From assembly GCF_000378625.1 (NCBI RefSeq), contig NZ_KB905166.1, positions 248,001 through 312,000 on the forward strand: a DNA stretch of 64,000 nucleotides, written 5' to 3'. The translations under genes and the position numbers were made by a program. Source of the stretch: Colwellia piezophila ATCC BAA-637 (lineage in GTDB: Bacteria > Pseudomonadota > Gammaproteobacteria > Enterobacterales > Alteromonadaceae). Below, one piece after another: positions 1 to 9,144 of the stretch. Position 1 is the stretch's first letter, and each line of letters begins with the position of its first letter. A model generated the notes under the pieces. It was not told the DNA's origin. It ran no database searches and worked only from the letters and a program-made list of their open reading frames with translations.

Positions 1-1343
1 AAGGTGCTCGCTAGTACTTGCTCGGTTAATTGCATCACCCGTAAAGCATCTCTAGCGGCTATGGTGCCCATACTCACTTTATCTTGATTGTGACACTCGG
101 TTGAGCGAGAAAATACACTGGCTGGCATGGTTAATTTTAAAGCTTCCGCGGTATAAGCTGAGGCACCAATTTGTACCGCTTTAAAACCATGGTTTATGTA
201 TCTACGTTCATCACAGCTTGCCGATAAGTTTGACGGTAAGCCATTGTTATAACGAGTATCAACTAAAGAGGCAATTTGCCTATCCGCTAAATCAGCTAAG
301 TTAGCAACAACCGTTTTCATGCTATCCATAACCATGGCAATATGACCACCATAAAAATGGCCACCATGTAACACATGCTCACCAATACCATCAATTATCG
401 GATTATCATTGGCAGAATTGAGCTCGTTTTCAATCATGCTTCTAAAGAACGGCAGGCTGTCTTGCAATACGCCAATAATATGCGGAGCACAACGAATAGA
501 GTAGCGGTCTTGCAATCTATCCGAGTTTCTAGGATGTTCATAATGGTTTAAATCTTGGCGGATCCAAGCGGCAATTTGCCCTTGCCCTGGATGCGGTTTT
601 ACCGAAAACAAAATATCGTCGAAATGATGACTATTACCTTGTAACGCTAGGCTAGAGAGAGCGGTAATACGGCTGGCCAATTTGGCTAAATACTCGGCGC
701 GGTCAAACGCTAAGCAAGAAAGTGCGGTCATCACCGCCGTGCCATTCATTATCGCTAAGCCTTCTTTAGGTCTTAACGTAATAGGTGTTAGGCCTTGCTC
801 TAGCATAACTAGAGCACTGGATTTAATTTCGCCTTTAAACATCACATCGCGTTCGCCAATTAAAGCGCCTGCGACATAAGATAGTGGCGTTAAGTCGCCA
901 CTGGCGCCTACTGAGCCTTCTTGTGGAATAACGGGAATAATATCTCGGTTGATAAATTCAACTAATAGATTAAGTAATTCCCAGCTAACACCGGAATATC
1001 CTTGGCTTAACGAAGCAAGACGCGTAGCAAGTATCGCTCGCCCTTCAGTGCGGTTAAAGGGTAGGCCTAAGCCACAGCCATGAAAGCGGGTTAAATGTAA
1101 GGGCAGCTCTTTAACAAGATCTAATGGAATATTCACTGTTACCGAATCACCATAGCCAGTAGTAACACCATAAATAACGCCATCTTCTTTAAGTAGCGTA
1201 TCTAAAAACTCAATTGCCGAGTTAATTTTCTTGCCAAAATGTGCATCATTACTTAATTCTACTGGAACATCTTGTTTTGAGATTTTAACAATATCTTCTA
1301 TTGATAACCTATCTAAGCCAAAAATGGCTACTTGCTGACTCAC
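1..1343 (-). CDS. HAL/PAL/TAL-family aromatic amino acid ammonia-lyase (partial)
   Basis: The frame starts with GTG at 1343 and stays open to base 1, so about 447 residues are visible of a family usually a little over 500 long; the C-terminus is outside the window. The Ala-Ser-Gly triad that cyclises into the MIO electrophile is at residues 147-149, followed by Asp-Leu, and the catalytic-loop tyrosine is near residue 58 (YGVTTGYG). Such enzymes remove ammonia from His, Phe or Tyr. The GTG overlaps the stop of the upstream acyltransferase by four bases, so it belongs to the aryl-polyene-like operon, where a tyrosine ammonia-lyase could make the coumarate-type starter. The substrate is inferred from context; a stray histidine ammonia-lyase is unlikely because no hut genes are adjacent. 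Confidence 0.9.
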   Translation of the reverse strand, partial: MSQQVAIFGLDRLSIEDIVKISKQDVPVELSNDAHFGKKINSAIEFLDTLLKEDGVIYGVTTGYGDSVTVNIPLDLVKELPLHLTRFHGCGLGLPFNRTEGRAILATRLASLSQGYSGVSWELLNLLVEFINRDIIPVIPQEGSVGASGDLTPLSYVAGALIGERDVMFKGEIKSSALVMLEQGLTPITLRPKEGLAIMNGTAVMTALSCLAFDRAEYLAKLASRITALSSLALQGNSHHFDDILFSVKPHPGQGQIAAWIRQDLNHYEHPRNSDRLQDRYSIRCAPHIIGVLQDSLPFFRSMIENELNSANDNPIIDGIGEHVLHGGHFYGGHIAMVMDSMKTVVANLADLADRQIASLVDTRYNNGLPSNLSASCDERRYINHGFKAVQIGASAYTAEALKLTMPASVFSRSTECHNQDKVSMGTIAARDALRVMQLTEQVLAST

Positions 1344-2326
1344 TTACTCTCTCCATTAATTTCTGTACGGCTAACCTGTTCATCTTTTTGCCAAAAGTCA
1401 TAAAAATTAAACCATTGGTACGGGTACTTTACCGCGTAAAAACTTAGCCGTTGTGCATATTTCTCTACGATACCTTGTAAAACTTGCTGACGATGTTTTC
1501 TCGGTAGCGCTAATTTATCGGTTACATGTTCAAAAATCAGCTTAAAGCGTCCTTTTGATTTAATACAAAAAATCCAATAGATTGGGCATTCTAACAAAGC
1601 GGCCAATATAAATGGTCCTTGGGCGAACGGTGCTTGTTCACCTAAAAAGGGTGCATAGATTACTCTGCCACCTATGCTGATACTGGTTCTGTCGCCAACA
1701 ATAACAATGGCCTCGCCCTGCTCGACTTTCTCTTTCAGTGCAACCGCAAGACCTGGGCCCATGTCGCTCACTTCGATCAGATTTACCGTGACTTTATTGT
1801 TTACCCGTTCTAATAATTGATTAAATTTCACCGCATTTTCGGTAAAAACTAACACATTAATAACTGTTTCGTTATTTAGGGTATTTAACGCACGACATAC
1901 TTCTAAGTTACCTAAATGAGAGCCAATAAAAATCCCGCCCTGCTTTTTTTCTGTTAGCTCTTTAATGCCATCTCGGTCGATGTAATCAATATCATGCTTG
2001 GTGATTTTACCAAGCCAAGCATCAAGCTTATCAAAAGCGGAATCTGCAAAGCTGCAATGTAACTTTAAACCGTGCCAAAAACTCACTTTTTCTTGGTTAC
2101 CTTGTTGATAATTTGCCGCTTTATTTAAGAAATCAAGTGAAGCCTGACGGGCGACTTTATTAACCAGATATAAATAACAAACCACCGGAAATAACACCAA
2201 CCATAAGATACGTCTGCCAACCAGACGATAAAAGCTAAATAAAACTCGCATACCCACAACAGAGCCACGTTCTTCTAGGTTCGACCAATGACTCTTTTTA
2301 GCTTGCTTGACTGAAGAGTTAGCCAT
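1340..2326 (-). CDS. LpxL/HtrB-like lipid acyltransferase
   Basis: This 328-residue protein has the lysophospholipid/lipid A acyltransferase signature H-x4-E (HLGNLE, around residues 138-143) and a hydrophobic N-terminal segment near residues 28-55 that would anchor it to the inner membrane. It should move an acyl chain from a carrier protein or CoA to a lipid or sugar acceptor. In aryl-polyene clusters I remember, the glycosyltransferase and acyltransferase are often one fused protein (ApeJ); here they are separate genes sharing a single base (stop of one, start of the next, at 2326). The likely role is attaching the polyene acyl chain to its lipid anchor. The exact acceptor is not visible. 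Confidence 0.8.
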   Translation of the reverse strand: MANSSVKQAKKSHWSNLEERGSVVGMRVLFSFYRLVGRRILWLVLFPVVCYLYLVNKVARQASLDFLNKAANYQQGNQEKVSFWHGLKLHCSFADSAFDKLDAWLGKITKHDIDYIDRDGIKELTEKKQGGIFIGSHLGNLEVCRALNTLNNETVINVLVFTENAVKFNQLLERVNNKVTVNLIEVSDMGPGLAVALKEKVEQGEAIVIVGDRTSISIGGRVIYAPFLGEQAPFAQGPFILAALLECPIYWIFCIKSKGRFKLIFEHVTDKLALPRKHRQQVLQGIVEKYAQRLSFYAVKYPYQWFNFYDFWQKDEQVSRTEINGESK

Positions 2327-3057
2327 TAACTGAAGTGGCGTAAAATAAGTTTAGGAGATCTTAATAACATACCAAAAAACAAGCGGGTATGCATCCAGCT
2401 TATTCGGACATTATCTTCAATAGCTCTAAAATGCGATACGCCAAATTCAGGATAAATCACCCTTGTTGGCAAGAACTTAACATCGAGCCCTTGCCAATAT
2501 AATCGCACCATAATTTCCGTATCAAAGTCCATACGCTTGCCGATGTTAACATTGTCCATTAAAGTTATGCTTGGCGCTAGCGGGTAGACTCTAAAGCCAC
2601 ACATACTGTCTTTTAATTGCCATGATAATGTTTCAATATAAACCCAAAAGTGGGTAATAAAACGCGCAAAATAACGAATTTTAGGAATGGAGTCATCGTA
2701 CACAGGCTTACCTGAAATGAGGGCTCCAGGGTGTTTTTCAGATAAATCGATTAATAACGGCACATCAGCAAGATTATGTTGACCGTCGGCGTCAACTTGA
2801 ATGCCATATTCAAAGCCAAGTTGAAAGGCATGTCTTAAACCCCTTTGCACAGCCCCGCCTTTACCTTGATTCTCACTAAGGTGAATAAGGGTCAGTAACG
2901 GGACTTTATCAACGAGTGTTTCAAAAAGTTGTTTAGCTGAGGCTTCGCTACCATCATTAATCATAATAATGGGTAATTCATACGCCGATAACCTTAAAAG
3001 TACGTCTTCAAGTTGATGAGTATGATTGTAATTGGGGATGATAAAGCAATACTTCAC
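2326..3057 (-). CDS. Family 2 glycosyltransferase
   Basis: A 243-residue GT-A fold protein beginning with the family 2 pattern (FIIPNYNH, then MINDGSEA) and carrying a DxD-type nucleotide-sugar/metal motif (VDADGQH, about residues 87-93). No clear membrane segment is seen, so it should act on the cytoplasmic face. The start ATG overlaps the stop of the dehydratase gene by four bases and its stop meets the acyltransferase start, implying coupled translation. By position it corresponds to the glycosyltransferase half of ApeJ in aryl-polyene clusters, making the sugar-lipid anchor of the pigment. The sugar cannot be told from sequence. Confidence 0.85.
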   Translation of the reverse strand: MKYCFIIPNYNHTHQLEDVLLRLSAYELPIIMINDGSEASAKQLFETLVDKVPLLTLIHLSENQGKGGAVQRGLRHAFQLGFEYGIQVDADGQHNLADVPLLIDLSEKHPGALISGKPVYDDSIPKIRYFARFITHFWVYIETLSWQLKDSMCGFRVYPLAPSITLMDNVNIGKRMDFDTEIMVRLYWQGLDVKFLPTRVIYPEFGVSHFRAIEDNVRISWMHTRLFFGMLLRSPKLILRHFS

Positions 3058-3494
3058 GACGTTTCCCCTACCAAAGTGTCACCTGAAAAAGCTTCATCTA
3101 ACAAAGTTTCTTGTAGTAAGCTTTCTTCTAAAAGAACACGGCCACTTGAGTGTACACCTTTGGCTGAATGGTATTTGAATAAGAATTTGTGATCAGATTT
3201 ACGCGTTAACGATAATGAAACTATTTGATCAGCATAGATTATTTCTTGAAACTTAAGTATTTCAACCTGTTTAACCACGCTAGAAGCTAAGTTTAAGTAT
3301 TGTATAGCAAAATTCACCGCCCAATCCAGCTGCACTACGCCTGCAAGGATAGCTATATTAGGAAAATGCCCCTTAAAGTAATCTAAGCTAGCCTGTACTT
3401 TAAACGTCAATATCACTCCATTTTCAATGATTTCTTTGGCAATAAATAACGGCTCGGTTTTCAGTAATTTATTCAAACATCTGCTCCAATTCAC
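3054..3494 (-). CDS. apeI: Hot-dog-fold 3-hydroxyacyl-ACP dehydratase, ApeI-like
   Basis: A 146-residue single hot-dog domain with the FabA/FabZ-type active-site stretch: His in GHFP (near residue 43) followed by ILAGVVQLDWA, where an Asp sits in the place of the acid of FabA. It should dehydrate 3-hydroxyacyl-ACP to the trans-enoyl form during polyene growth. The gene overlaps the ligase gene upstream by 26 bases and the glycosyltransferase downstream by four. The symbol is by similarity and synteny with characterised aryl-polyene clusters. The C-terminal 15 residues are low-complexity and rich in Leu, Glu and Thr, which looks unimportant for the fold. Confidence 0.8.
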   Translation of the reverse strand: MNWSRCLNKLLKTEPLFIAKEIIENGVILTFKVQASLDYFKGHFPNIAILAGVVQLDWAVNFAIQYLNLASSVVKQVEILKFQEIIYADQIVSLSLTRKSDHKFLFKYHSAKGVHSSGRVLLEESLLQETLLDEAFSGDTLVGETS

Positions 3495-4914
3495 TTTGTA
3501 CTAATTTCCCTTGCGAATTATAAGGTAATTCACTGACGTAACGCCATTTTTTTGGTAAACAGACCAATTCAAATTTTCCCAGTAAATGGTTTTTAAGCGC
3601 TCGGGTAAATAACATTGCCGATAACTGATGTTGTTTTACTGAACCTAGTGCGGTTAGACTTACGATGGCAAACAAAACATCGCGTTTACCCAATTTTAGG
3701 ATAATACGTGATTCATTAACCCAAGCATGCTCGTTCATTAGATGCTCCATAGCCGATAAATTAACCCGCTTCTCTTCTAATTTAACATTGCGGTCTATAC
3801 GCCCGTACAAGATAAACTGTGTTGGAGACGTTAATTCGCCGGTATCATCGAGTAACATTGACGACTCTTGCACCCAAGGGGATTGTAATATCAGTCTTTT
3901 ACTGTCTTGCGCTTGGCTTAGCGTAATGCCGGTGAATGTTTGCCACTTGGCAGCAGGCAAAGAGTCAACTTGTCGATAGGCAATGCCGCCGGTTTCAGTG
4001 CTGCCATAGACTTGCGTGATAGCAATGTTTAACTGTTGCTTAAGAGTAATGGCAACATCATCGACCAGCGCGCCGCCCGATGAAACAATATGACTGAAAC
4101 ACCTTGACTGTTCTACCAGGACATTGTCACTGACCAATCGTTTCAAGAAGGCCGGACTAGAGATTAAAACCACCGGTTGTTCACTGTTTAGTGAGGCGTT
4201 AATATGCTCAGGATAGTCAAAAGAATCAGCAATGGTAGCGCCGATAGATAAAGGCCACAGCAAACGAAAAAGTAAGCCGTAAATATGCTGATGAGAGACA
4301 GTAGCAATGACTTTGTGGTAACGCGTTATGCTAAAGGTGTTTTGTAATTGCACTAATTCGGCATTAAGTTGTGGCCATGTTTTATTGACAAATTTGGGCT
4401 CTCCTGTTGAGCCCGAGGTAGAGAAATAAAGGTTTCCGGCTTCAGGCCAGGTAAAGATACTATTGATATTTAGCGGGCGTAACTCGCTATTCTCCTTAAC
4501 GATACTGTTAGAATTCGAATCAAGGTTAGCATCAACGTAACAATCACCATCAATGTTAAATTCAGTCGATTCTATACTGGGAATTTGCAGCGCATGATCA
4601 ACATAACCTGAAAATGCAACGGCGATTTCCGCAAGGGAATTAAGGGTTTCAACTTGGCCATTATTAGGGAAATAAATATCAAAAGACTCTGCACTTAACG
4701 CAAATAAGCGGACTGAAAATTGGTAAGTATCCGCATGAAACAAGACAATTTTGAGTGGCTTTTTTGATAGATTATATGCAGCTGCTGTTTGTTTATAGCG
4801 GCGAATCCTGGCCCGATAATGATTAATATCAATGACAAAATCGTTAAAGGAGCGGTCGATATTGTTAAACAAAAATAGTCGTTGCGAATTGGCAAGTTTT
4901 GTTAAATTAAACAC
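3469..4914 (-). CDS. apeH: AMP-dependent acyl/aryl ligase, ApeH-like
   Basis: This 481-residue adenylate-forming enzyme has the P-loop motif STSGSTGEPK (about residues 164-173), the YGSTETGG motif and a C-terminal Gly-Lys (near residue 470, NSQGK) corresponding to the catalytic lysine. It should activate an aromatic or hydroxy-acid starter as the acyl-AMP and load it on one of the adjacent acyl carrier proteins. It overlaps the membrane protein gene upstream (eight bases) and the dehydratase downstream. Synteny ACP-ACP-membrane protein-ligase-dehydratase matches aryl-polyene clusters, so ApeH is the best name. A general fatty acyl-CoA ligase is less likely in this context. Confidence 0.85.
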   Translation of the reverse strand: MFNLTKLANSQRLFLFNNIDRSFNDFVIDINHYRARIRRYKQTAAAYNLSKKPLKIVLFHADTYQFSVRLFALSAESFDIYFPNNGQVETLNSLAEIAVAFSGYVDHALQIPSIESTEFNIDGDCYVDANLDSNSNSIVKENSELRPLNINSIFTWPEAGNLYFSTSGSTGEPKFVNKTWPQLNAELVQLQNTFSITRYHKVIATVSHQHIYGLLFRLLWPLSIGATIADSFDYPEHINASLNSEQPVVLISSPAFLKRLVSDNVLVEQSRCFSHIVSSGGALVDDVAITLKQQLNIAITQVYGSTETGGIAYRQVDSLPAAKWQTFTGITLSQAQDSKRLILQSPWVQESSMLLDDTGELTSPTQFILYGRIDRNVKLEEKRVNLSAMEHLMNEHAWVNESRIILKLGKRDVLFAIVSLTALGSVKQHQLSAMLFTRALKNHLLGKFELVCLPKKWRYVSELPYNSQGKLVQSELEQMFE

Positions 4915-5470
4915 TTTTCTTGTGTCCCGCTTTGACCTTCAAGCGAACTAGCCACTCTACTGACATTAATATGGCCATCAAGATATAAGAAATAAGGCCG
5001 TTGTATAAAGTCCACTGCTCTATCGACAAAAACAGTGCCGTGTAAAGGGCGATACTGCCATTGATACAGAAAAATAAACACCATACCAGGGTAACTTTTT
5101 CAGTATATTTAACGGCAAAGTCAACAAGGTCAGGCTCTTGCAGTCTGGCTAAGGTTTCAATGACACTAGGTTTACGGTACAAAGAGTAGGAAAATATAGC
5201 CAACAGGCCAATATTCATCGCTACAGGGTAAAGTAAAACACCAATAACTTGATCAAATACCACGGTAAAAAGAAGTACTGATATAGCTAAAATAGACGTT
5301 AATTTCAACCAAGGGTGTTTGTTTTTGTTGGACGATGCCAATCGCAATGCAAAAATACCCATAAGCACAATGGCAACATAACGCGGCTCAAAATAAGTAA
5401 GCCCCGTATAGACAATGATTGGATATAAGATTAGTAGTAGCGCGAGCAGCGCTGTAGTAATTTTTTTCAC
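4907..5470 (-). CDS. apeG: Polytopic membrane protein of aryl-polyene clusters (COG4648-like)
   Basis: A 187-residue protein with about five or six hydrophobic segments, no catalytic motif, and the position between the ACP pair and the ligase where aryl-polyene clusters carry their COG4648-type membrane protein. The start is GTG at 5470; the only upstream sequence is a run of AAAAAT repeats with no recognisable Shine-Dalgarno, which is unusual in an operon whose other genes overlap. Function is unknown in the family; a scaffold or transport role for the pigment is inference. Confidence 0.7.
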   Translation of the reverse strand: MKKITTALLALLLILYPIIVYTGLTYFEPRYVAIVLMGIFALRLASSNKNKHPWLKLTSILAISVLLFTVVFDQVIGVLLYPVAMNIGLLAIFSYSLYRKPSVIETLARLQEPDLVDFAVKYTEKVTLVWCLFFCINGSIALYTALFLSIEQWTLYNGLISYILMAILMSVEWLVRLKVKAGHKKSV

Positions 5471-5500
5471 TTTTTTATTTTTATTTTTATTTTTATTTTA
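5471..5500. repeat. Hexanucleotide tract (TTTTTA)n before apeG-like gene
   Basis: Four to five copies of a six-base TTTTTA unit (AAAAAT on the coding strand) abut the GTG start at 5470 and fill most of the 48-base gap to the acyl carrier protein gene. No Shine-Dalgarno sequence is present between the tract and the start. Copy-number change would alter leader length in steps of six. Confidence 0.85.
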
Positions 5501-5518
5501 GTTTATTGCTATTACAGG

Positions 5519-5779
5519 TTATTCGTTCAGTAATTTTGATAATTCATCAATGATATCATTTACCGTTCTAACCCTTTTAAAGGCATCAGGCTCGATTTTC
5601 TTACCGGTGAATACTTTAAGTTTAACAACAAGATCTATGGCATCAATACTGTCTAAGTCTAAATCTTCATATAAGTTTGCCGTCAGCGATATATCTTCAG
5701 GTTCAATCTCAAAATCATCGATAAATATTGTTGATAAAACGTTGTATATTTCTTCTCTAGATTGCATTTTTAGATCCAT
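5519..5779 (-). CDS. apeF: Acyl carrier protein, ApeF-like
   Basis: An 86-residue acidic protein with the phosphopantetheine attachment motif DLDSID; Ser44 is the attachment site. It lies three bases from a second acyl carrier protein gene. Two tandem ACPs are characteristic of aryl-polyene clusters, where they carry starter and growing chain. The letter F rather than E is assigned only by gene order. Confidence 0.88.
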   Translation of the reverse strand: MDLKMQSREEIYNVLSTIFIDDFEIEPEDISLTANLYEDLDLDSIDAIDLVVKLKVFTGKKIEPDAFKRVRTVNDIIDELSKLLNE

Positions 5780-5781
5780 TA

Positions 5782-6036
5782 CTACTGGTTTTGTTCAATA
5801 AACTCAGACAAACTATTGATTGAGTTGAAATGTTTTTTTGTTTCTTCTGAATTAGCATCGATTTTTATATTGAAGGTTTTCTTGATGGCTAAGCCCAATT
5901 CAAGTGCATCAATACTGTCTAAGCCAAGACCATCGACAAACAACGCCTCATCATCTTGTATGTCTTCTACACTCACATCTTCTAAATCAAGTGTTTCAAT
6001 AATTAACGTTTTTATCTTAGCCTTTAAGTCCGACAT
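5782..6036 (-). CDS. apeE: Acyl carrier protein, ApeE-like
   Basis: An 84-residue acyl carrier protein with the motif GLDSIDAL; Ser41 is the expected phosphopantetheine site. Its start lies inside the end of the acyltransferase gene (20-base overlap), so the two are probably translationally coupled. It differs clearly from the neighbouring ACP outside the helix II motif, which suggests division of labour between starter loading and elongation rather than a recent duplication. Confidence 0.88.
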   Translation of the reverse strand: MSDLKAKIKTLIIETLDLEDVSVEDIQDDEALFVDGLGLDSIDALELGLAIKKTFNIKIDANSEETKKHFNSINSLSEFIEQNQ

Positions 6037-6793
6037 GCTTTTCTAATTCCTTATTATAAAATTGCTCAAGTTCACGCGTGTATACCCTCGACAGGAGAGT
6101 TACCGGGATTTCATCATGCTTGTTAGGCTGAGGTGCAGCGGACAGCAAGGTCAATTCAACCTGAAACTTGCGCACTGGTACTCGATACCATTTTTCATTT
6201 TTTGTTAATGTGGTCGGATTGATCGTTAACTTAAAACATTGGATAGGAGAACCACACCTAATAGCAATGTTTGCAACACCGCGCTTAAATTTGACCGGTT
6301 TATTGGGCGTTGTTCTTGTTCCTTCAGGAAACATAATTAAGTTATTTCCTTTTGCCAATGAATCACGACAATCTTCAATCAATTGTTCGGCATTATCATT
6401 GCTAATATAACCGGTATTACTAAGAACGCCTCTAATAAAAGGGTTTTTAAACAAACTGGCTTTGACAATACACACAGCATCAGGAATGACTGAAATCAAT
6501 AATACCACATCTATTAAAGAGGGGTGATTACAAATAACCAAACTGCCGCGAATATTACTGAATTTTCGACGATTTTCCACCCTAAATTTCGATATTTGTG
6601 TGATTTGCATAACACCAATAAAGAACTTAATTGCGTATTGTACTGTCTTTCTTGAACGCTGTTGCGCAATCAGAAGATCTTGGCAAAACAACCTTTGTAC
6701 CGGTAAAACTAACACCGTTAGTATTAGCCCACCCAGCGCAAAGAGACTAAAGCATAAGCCGGTTGCAAATATCCGCCATAACTTATTCATCAC
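6017..6793 (-). CDS. apeD: 1-acylglycerol-3-phosphate-type acyltransferase, ApeD-like
   Basis: This 258-residue protein has an N-terminal hydrophobic stretch (about residues 8-32), the PlsC-family motif NHPSLID (H-x4-D) and the second block FPEGTR. It should transfer an acyl group from the adjacent carrier protein to a lipid or sugar acceptor at the inner membrane. It overlaps the ketosynthase-like gene upstream by 11 bases and the ACP gene downstream by 20. Together with the LpxL-like protein it gives the operon two distinct acyltransferases, as in aryl-polyene clusters. Confidence 0.85.
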   Translation of the reverse strand: MMNKLWRIFATGLCFSLFALGGLILTVLVLPVQRLFCQDLLIAQQRSRKTVQYAIKFFIGVMQITQISKFRVENRRKFSNIRGSLVICNHPSLIDVVLLISVIPDAVCIVKASLFKNPFIRGVLSNTGYISNDNAEQLIEDCRDSLAKGNNLIMFPEGTRTTPNKPVKFKRGVANIAIRCGSPIQCFKLTINPTTLTKNEKWYRVPVRKFQVELTLLSAAPQPNKHDEIPVTLLSRVYTRELEQFYNKELEKHVGLKG

Positions 6794-7535
6794 ATAACCG
6801 ATCTATTTTCCATTGATGACCGGGCATCATTAAGGTTTTAGGTTTTGAAGGTTCATTCAGCCACCGACAAAATGAAATCGCCTGCGGTAGTTCCATTACG
6901 TTGTCATCTGCAGGACTACCAGTCAAACTGCCACTGTTTACTCTCTTGATTGAAAGCCTCTGACCAGTGAAATCATCTTTCGTTAAAATCAAGGCTACGC
7001 CATGATCTATTTGCAGTTCATCTGCATAGTGAGCATAGGGACTAGGCAGAGCTTGATCACAATGCACTAACAATACTTGCTCGTGCTGACCTGTTTTTAA
7101 ACGAATATACGCTTCAACAAGCGCCATCATAAAGGTATCTTGCCCAGCTGACACGGTTGTTGATGCTTGTCTGTTTTGGGTGAAAATAGTAAACAGCCCG
7201 GCAATAGCATTGTGAACGGACAAACTAAAAGCGGTTGGTGAAATATCTTCACCCAAGGCTAAATCATGTAACATTGTTGACGTTTTATGCAGATCGCCAT
7301 GTCGTGATGAAAACACACTAACTAACGCTTGAGTCTCATCTTTAATAACGTCTAAAGCACAGTGCATCGCCAATTTTGCAAAGGGACTAAGACGTCGCCT
7401 TTGCATAGGTTTTAACACGGCTAGTTTTGGCAAATCAGCTTTAATAAAAGACTTTTCCTGAAAACCTTCAACGTTAACGACACTGCTTTGAGCTTCAATT
7501 ATGATTATATTTTTTATATTTACGCAGAAGTCCAT
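6783..7535 (-). CDS. apeC: Truncated ketosynthase-like protein (chain-length-factor type), ApeC-like
   Basis: A 250-residue protein covering only the N-terminal half of a beta-ketoacyl synthase fold. Where a ketosynthase has its nucleophile Cys, this protein has VSAGQDT, so no catalytic cysteine is present; a Gln nearby recalls chain-length factors. It should pair with a full ketosynthase that is outside this window and set polyene length. It is the first gene of the operon, with its start at 7535 preceded by AAGGG-type pairing potential. Calling it an inactive pseudogene is less attractive because the same short form occurs in known aryl-polyene clusters. Confidence 0.8.
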   Translation of the reverse strand: MDFCVNIKNIIIIEAQSSVVNVEGFQEKSFIKADLPKLAVLKPMQRRRLSPFAKLAMHCALDVIKDETQALVSVFSSRHGDLHKTSTMLHDLALGEDISPTAFSLSVHNAIAGLFTIFTQNRQASTTVSAGQDTFMMALVEAYIRLKTGQHEQVLLVHCDQALPSPYAHYADELQIDHGVALILTKDDFTGQRLSIKRVNSGSLTGSPADDNVMELPQAISFCRWLNEPSKPKTLMMPGHQWKIDRLCDE

Positions 7536-7910
7536 ACTAGAACCCTTTTCCTAAATGCCCAACATTCTTATACACTTATTCTAAATTATGTAACTTTAGC
7601 AATCTACACTGATTTATCGATAATGCTTAATTGGGAGGGATAAATTATTGTTATAAGCTGATTTATTGTTTAATTTGGTTGAATTGTAGCCGCTCAATGT
7701 TTCCAATGCATTAACAAGCTTAGCTTTGACAAGGTTAGCTGAAGTCCAGTACCGATAAGTTCAGTTCAGTTAAAAATACTCATTCATTGCTGAGCTCAAA
7801 TCCACTCAGTATCAAGGTTAATGATGAAAAGCTAAAGCGCCTTAAAGCCAACGGCGAAAAAGAGTAGTTCCCTGCTGATAATTAAAGGTAATATATAAAT
7901 ACCAACGCTA
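7536..7910. promoter_or_regulatory. Divergent intergenic region between ape-like operon and GNAT gene
   Basis: The 375 bases between two divergent genes must hold the operon promoter, but only weak elements are visible (a TATAAG-like hexamer on the minus strand near 7570). I saw no operator palindrome and no credible ORF; a short Lys-rich frame near 7828-7867 lacks a start. Confidence 0.4.
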
Positions 7911-9086
7911 ATGAGAAATTACCGATTGAATACCCACCTAAACATTAATTTCATTAACACTATTGGCCAAGTTACTGCCAAGCATTGGCAAAATTTAACC
8001 AACTCACCTTGCCCTTTCCTTCAATATGATTTTTTAAATGCCCTTGAGCAAAGCCAATCAGTTACTGCTGAGCAAGGTTGGCAACCTCATCATCTCGTGG
8101 CGACAACAGATAATGAAGTGACCGCTGTTATGCCGATGTATTTGAAAAGTCATTCTTGGGGCGAGTATGTTTTTGACTGGGACTGGGCTGAAGCCTTTGA
8201 GCGTAATGGCATAGATTATTACCCTAAACTAGTCGCCACCATTCCTTTTACGCCAGTGAGTAGTGATAAGTTACTCTCCGCGCATCTGAAAATAAATGAC
8301 GTCTTCGCGCCACTCATCGAGCATTGTCAGCAGAAAAATATTAACAGTTGGCATATTTTGTACTGTGATGAAGTTTTAACTGCGTTACCCGAGCATGTAT
8401 ATCAACGTAACACCGTGCAATTTCATTGGTTCAATCGTAGTTATAAAACATTTGCTGACTTTCTCAGTACCTTCACTGCACGCAAGAGAAAAAACACCCG
8501 TAAAGAACGGTTATCTATTACTGAACAAGGTATTAAAATCCGGCAATTAAAAAATAGAGAAATTAGCCAACAAGACCTCAAATTTTTCTATTTAACTTAT
8601 CAACTGACTTATTTAAAACGCGGTCATCAACCTCATTTAAGTATTAAATTCTTTGAGCTATTAATTGCTAGCAAAACAGACAATATTCTGTTGATTATTG
8701 CCAGTAATGAGCAAGAAGATATCGCTTGTGCACTATTCTTTTTTGATGACACGCAATTATATGGTCGGTATTGGGGCTGTACTAAACAGGTGAACAACTT
8801 ACATTTTGAGCTTTGTTATTATCGAGGCATCGAGTTTTGTATTAAAAACCAACTACAAGTCTTTAACCCCGGCACTCAAGGTGAACACAAGATTCAACGA
8901 GGCTTTGAGCCGGTATTAACGCATTCTTATCACTGGATTAAGCATCCTGCTTTTAGAACAGCCGTGCAAGATTTTTGTCAACAAGAGCAACAGCAAATGC
9001 TCACGTATCAGCAACAATGCCGGCAAATGTTACCTTTCAAACAGGTAACTTTAACAGCGACACCGGTTAAAGCTTCGCCTCCTTAA
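7911..9086 (+). CDS. GNAT-type acyltransferase, COG3146/DUF482 family
   Basis: A 391-residue protein of the family annotated as peptidogalycan biosynthesis or DUF482, related to FemX-like GNAT proteins. The visible hallmarks are the Trp/Tyr-rich stretch YVFDWDWAEAF (about residues 85-95), the RKRKNTRKER basic segment near residue 197 and the C-terminal block FNPGTQGEHKIQRGFEP that ends this family. It is cytosolic with no signal peptide. The family role is uncertain. It is transcribed away from the ape-like operon and is followed closely by a DUF938 methyltransferase. No strong ribosome binding site precedes the ATG. Confidence 0.85.
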   Translation: MRNYRLNTHLNINFINTIGQVTAKHWQNLTNSPCPFLQYDFLNALEQSQSVTAEQGWQPHHLVATTDNEVTAVMPMYLKSHSWGEYVFDWDWAEAFERNGIDYYPKLVATIPFTPVSSDKLLSAHLKINDVFAPLIEHCQQKNINSWHILYCDEVLTALPEHVYQRNTVQFHWFNRSYKTFADFLSTFTARKRKNTRKERLSITEQGIKIRQLKNREISQQDLKFFYLTYQLTYLKRGHQPHLSIKFFELLIASKTDNILLIIASNEQEDIACALFFFDDTQLYGRYWGCTKQVNNLHFELCYYRGIEFCIKNQLQVFNPGTQGEHKIQRGFEPVLTHSYHWIKHPAFRTAVQDFCQQEQQQMLTYQQQCRQMLPFKQVTLTATPVKASPP

Positions 9087-9144
9087 GTAAGTCGCTTAGC
9101 TCGTATAAGAAACATACTAAAACACCTAAAAATAAGAAAACATA

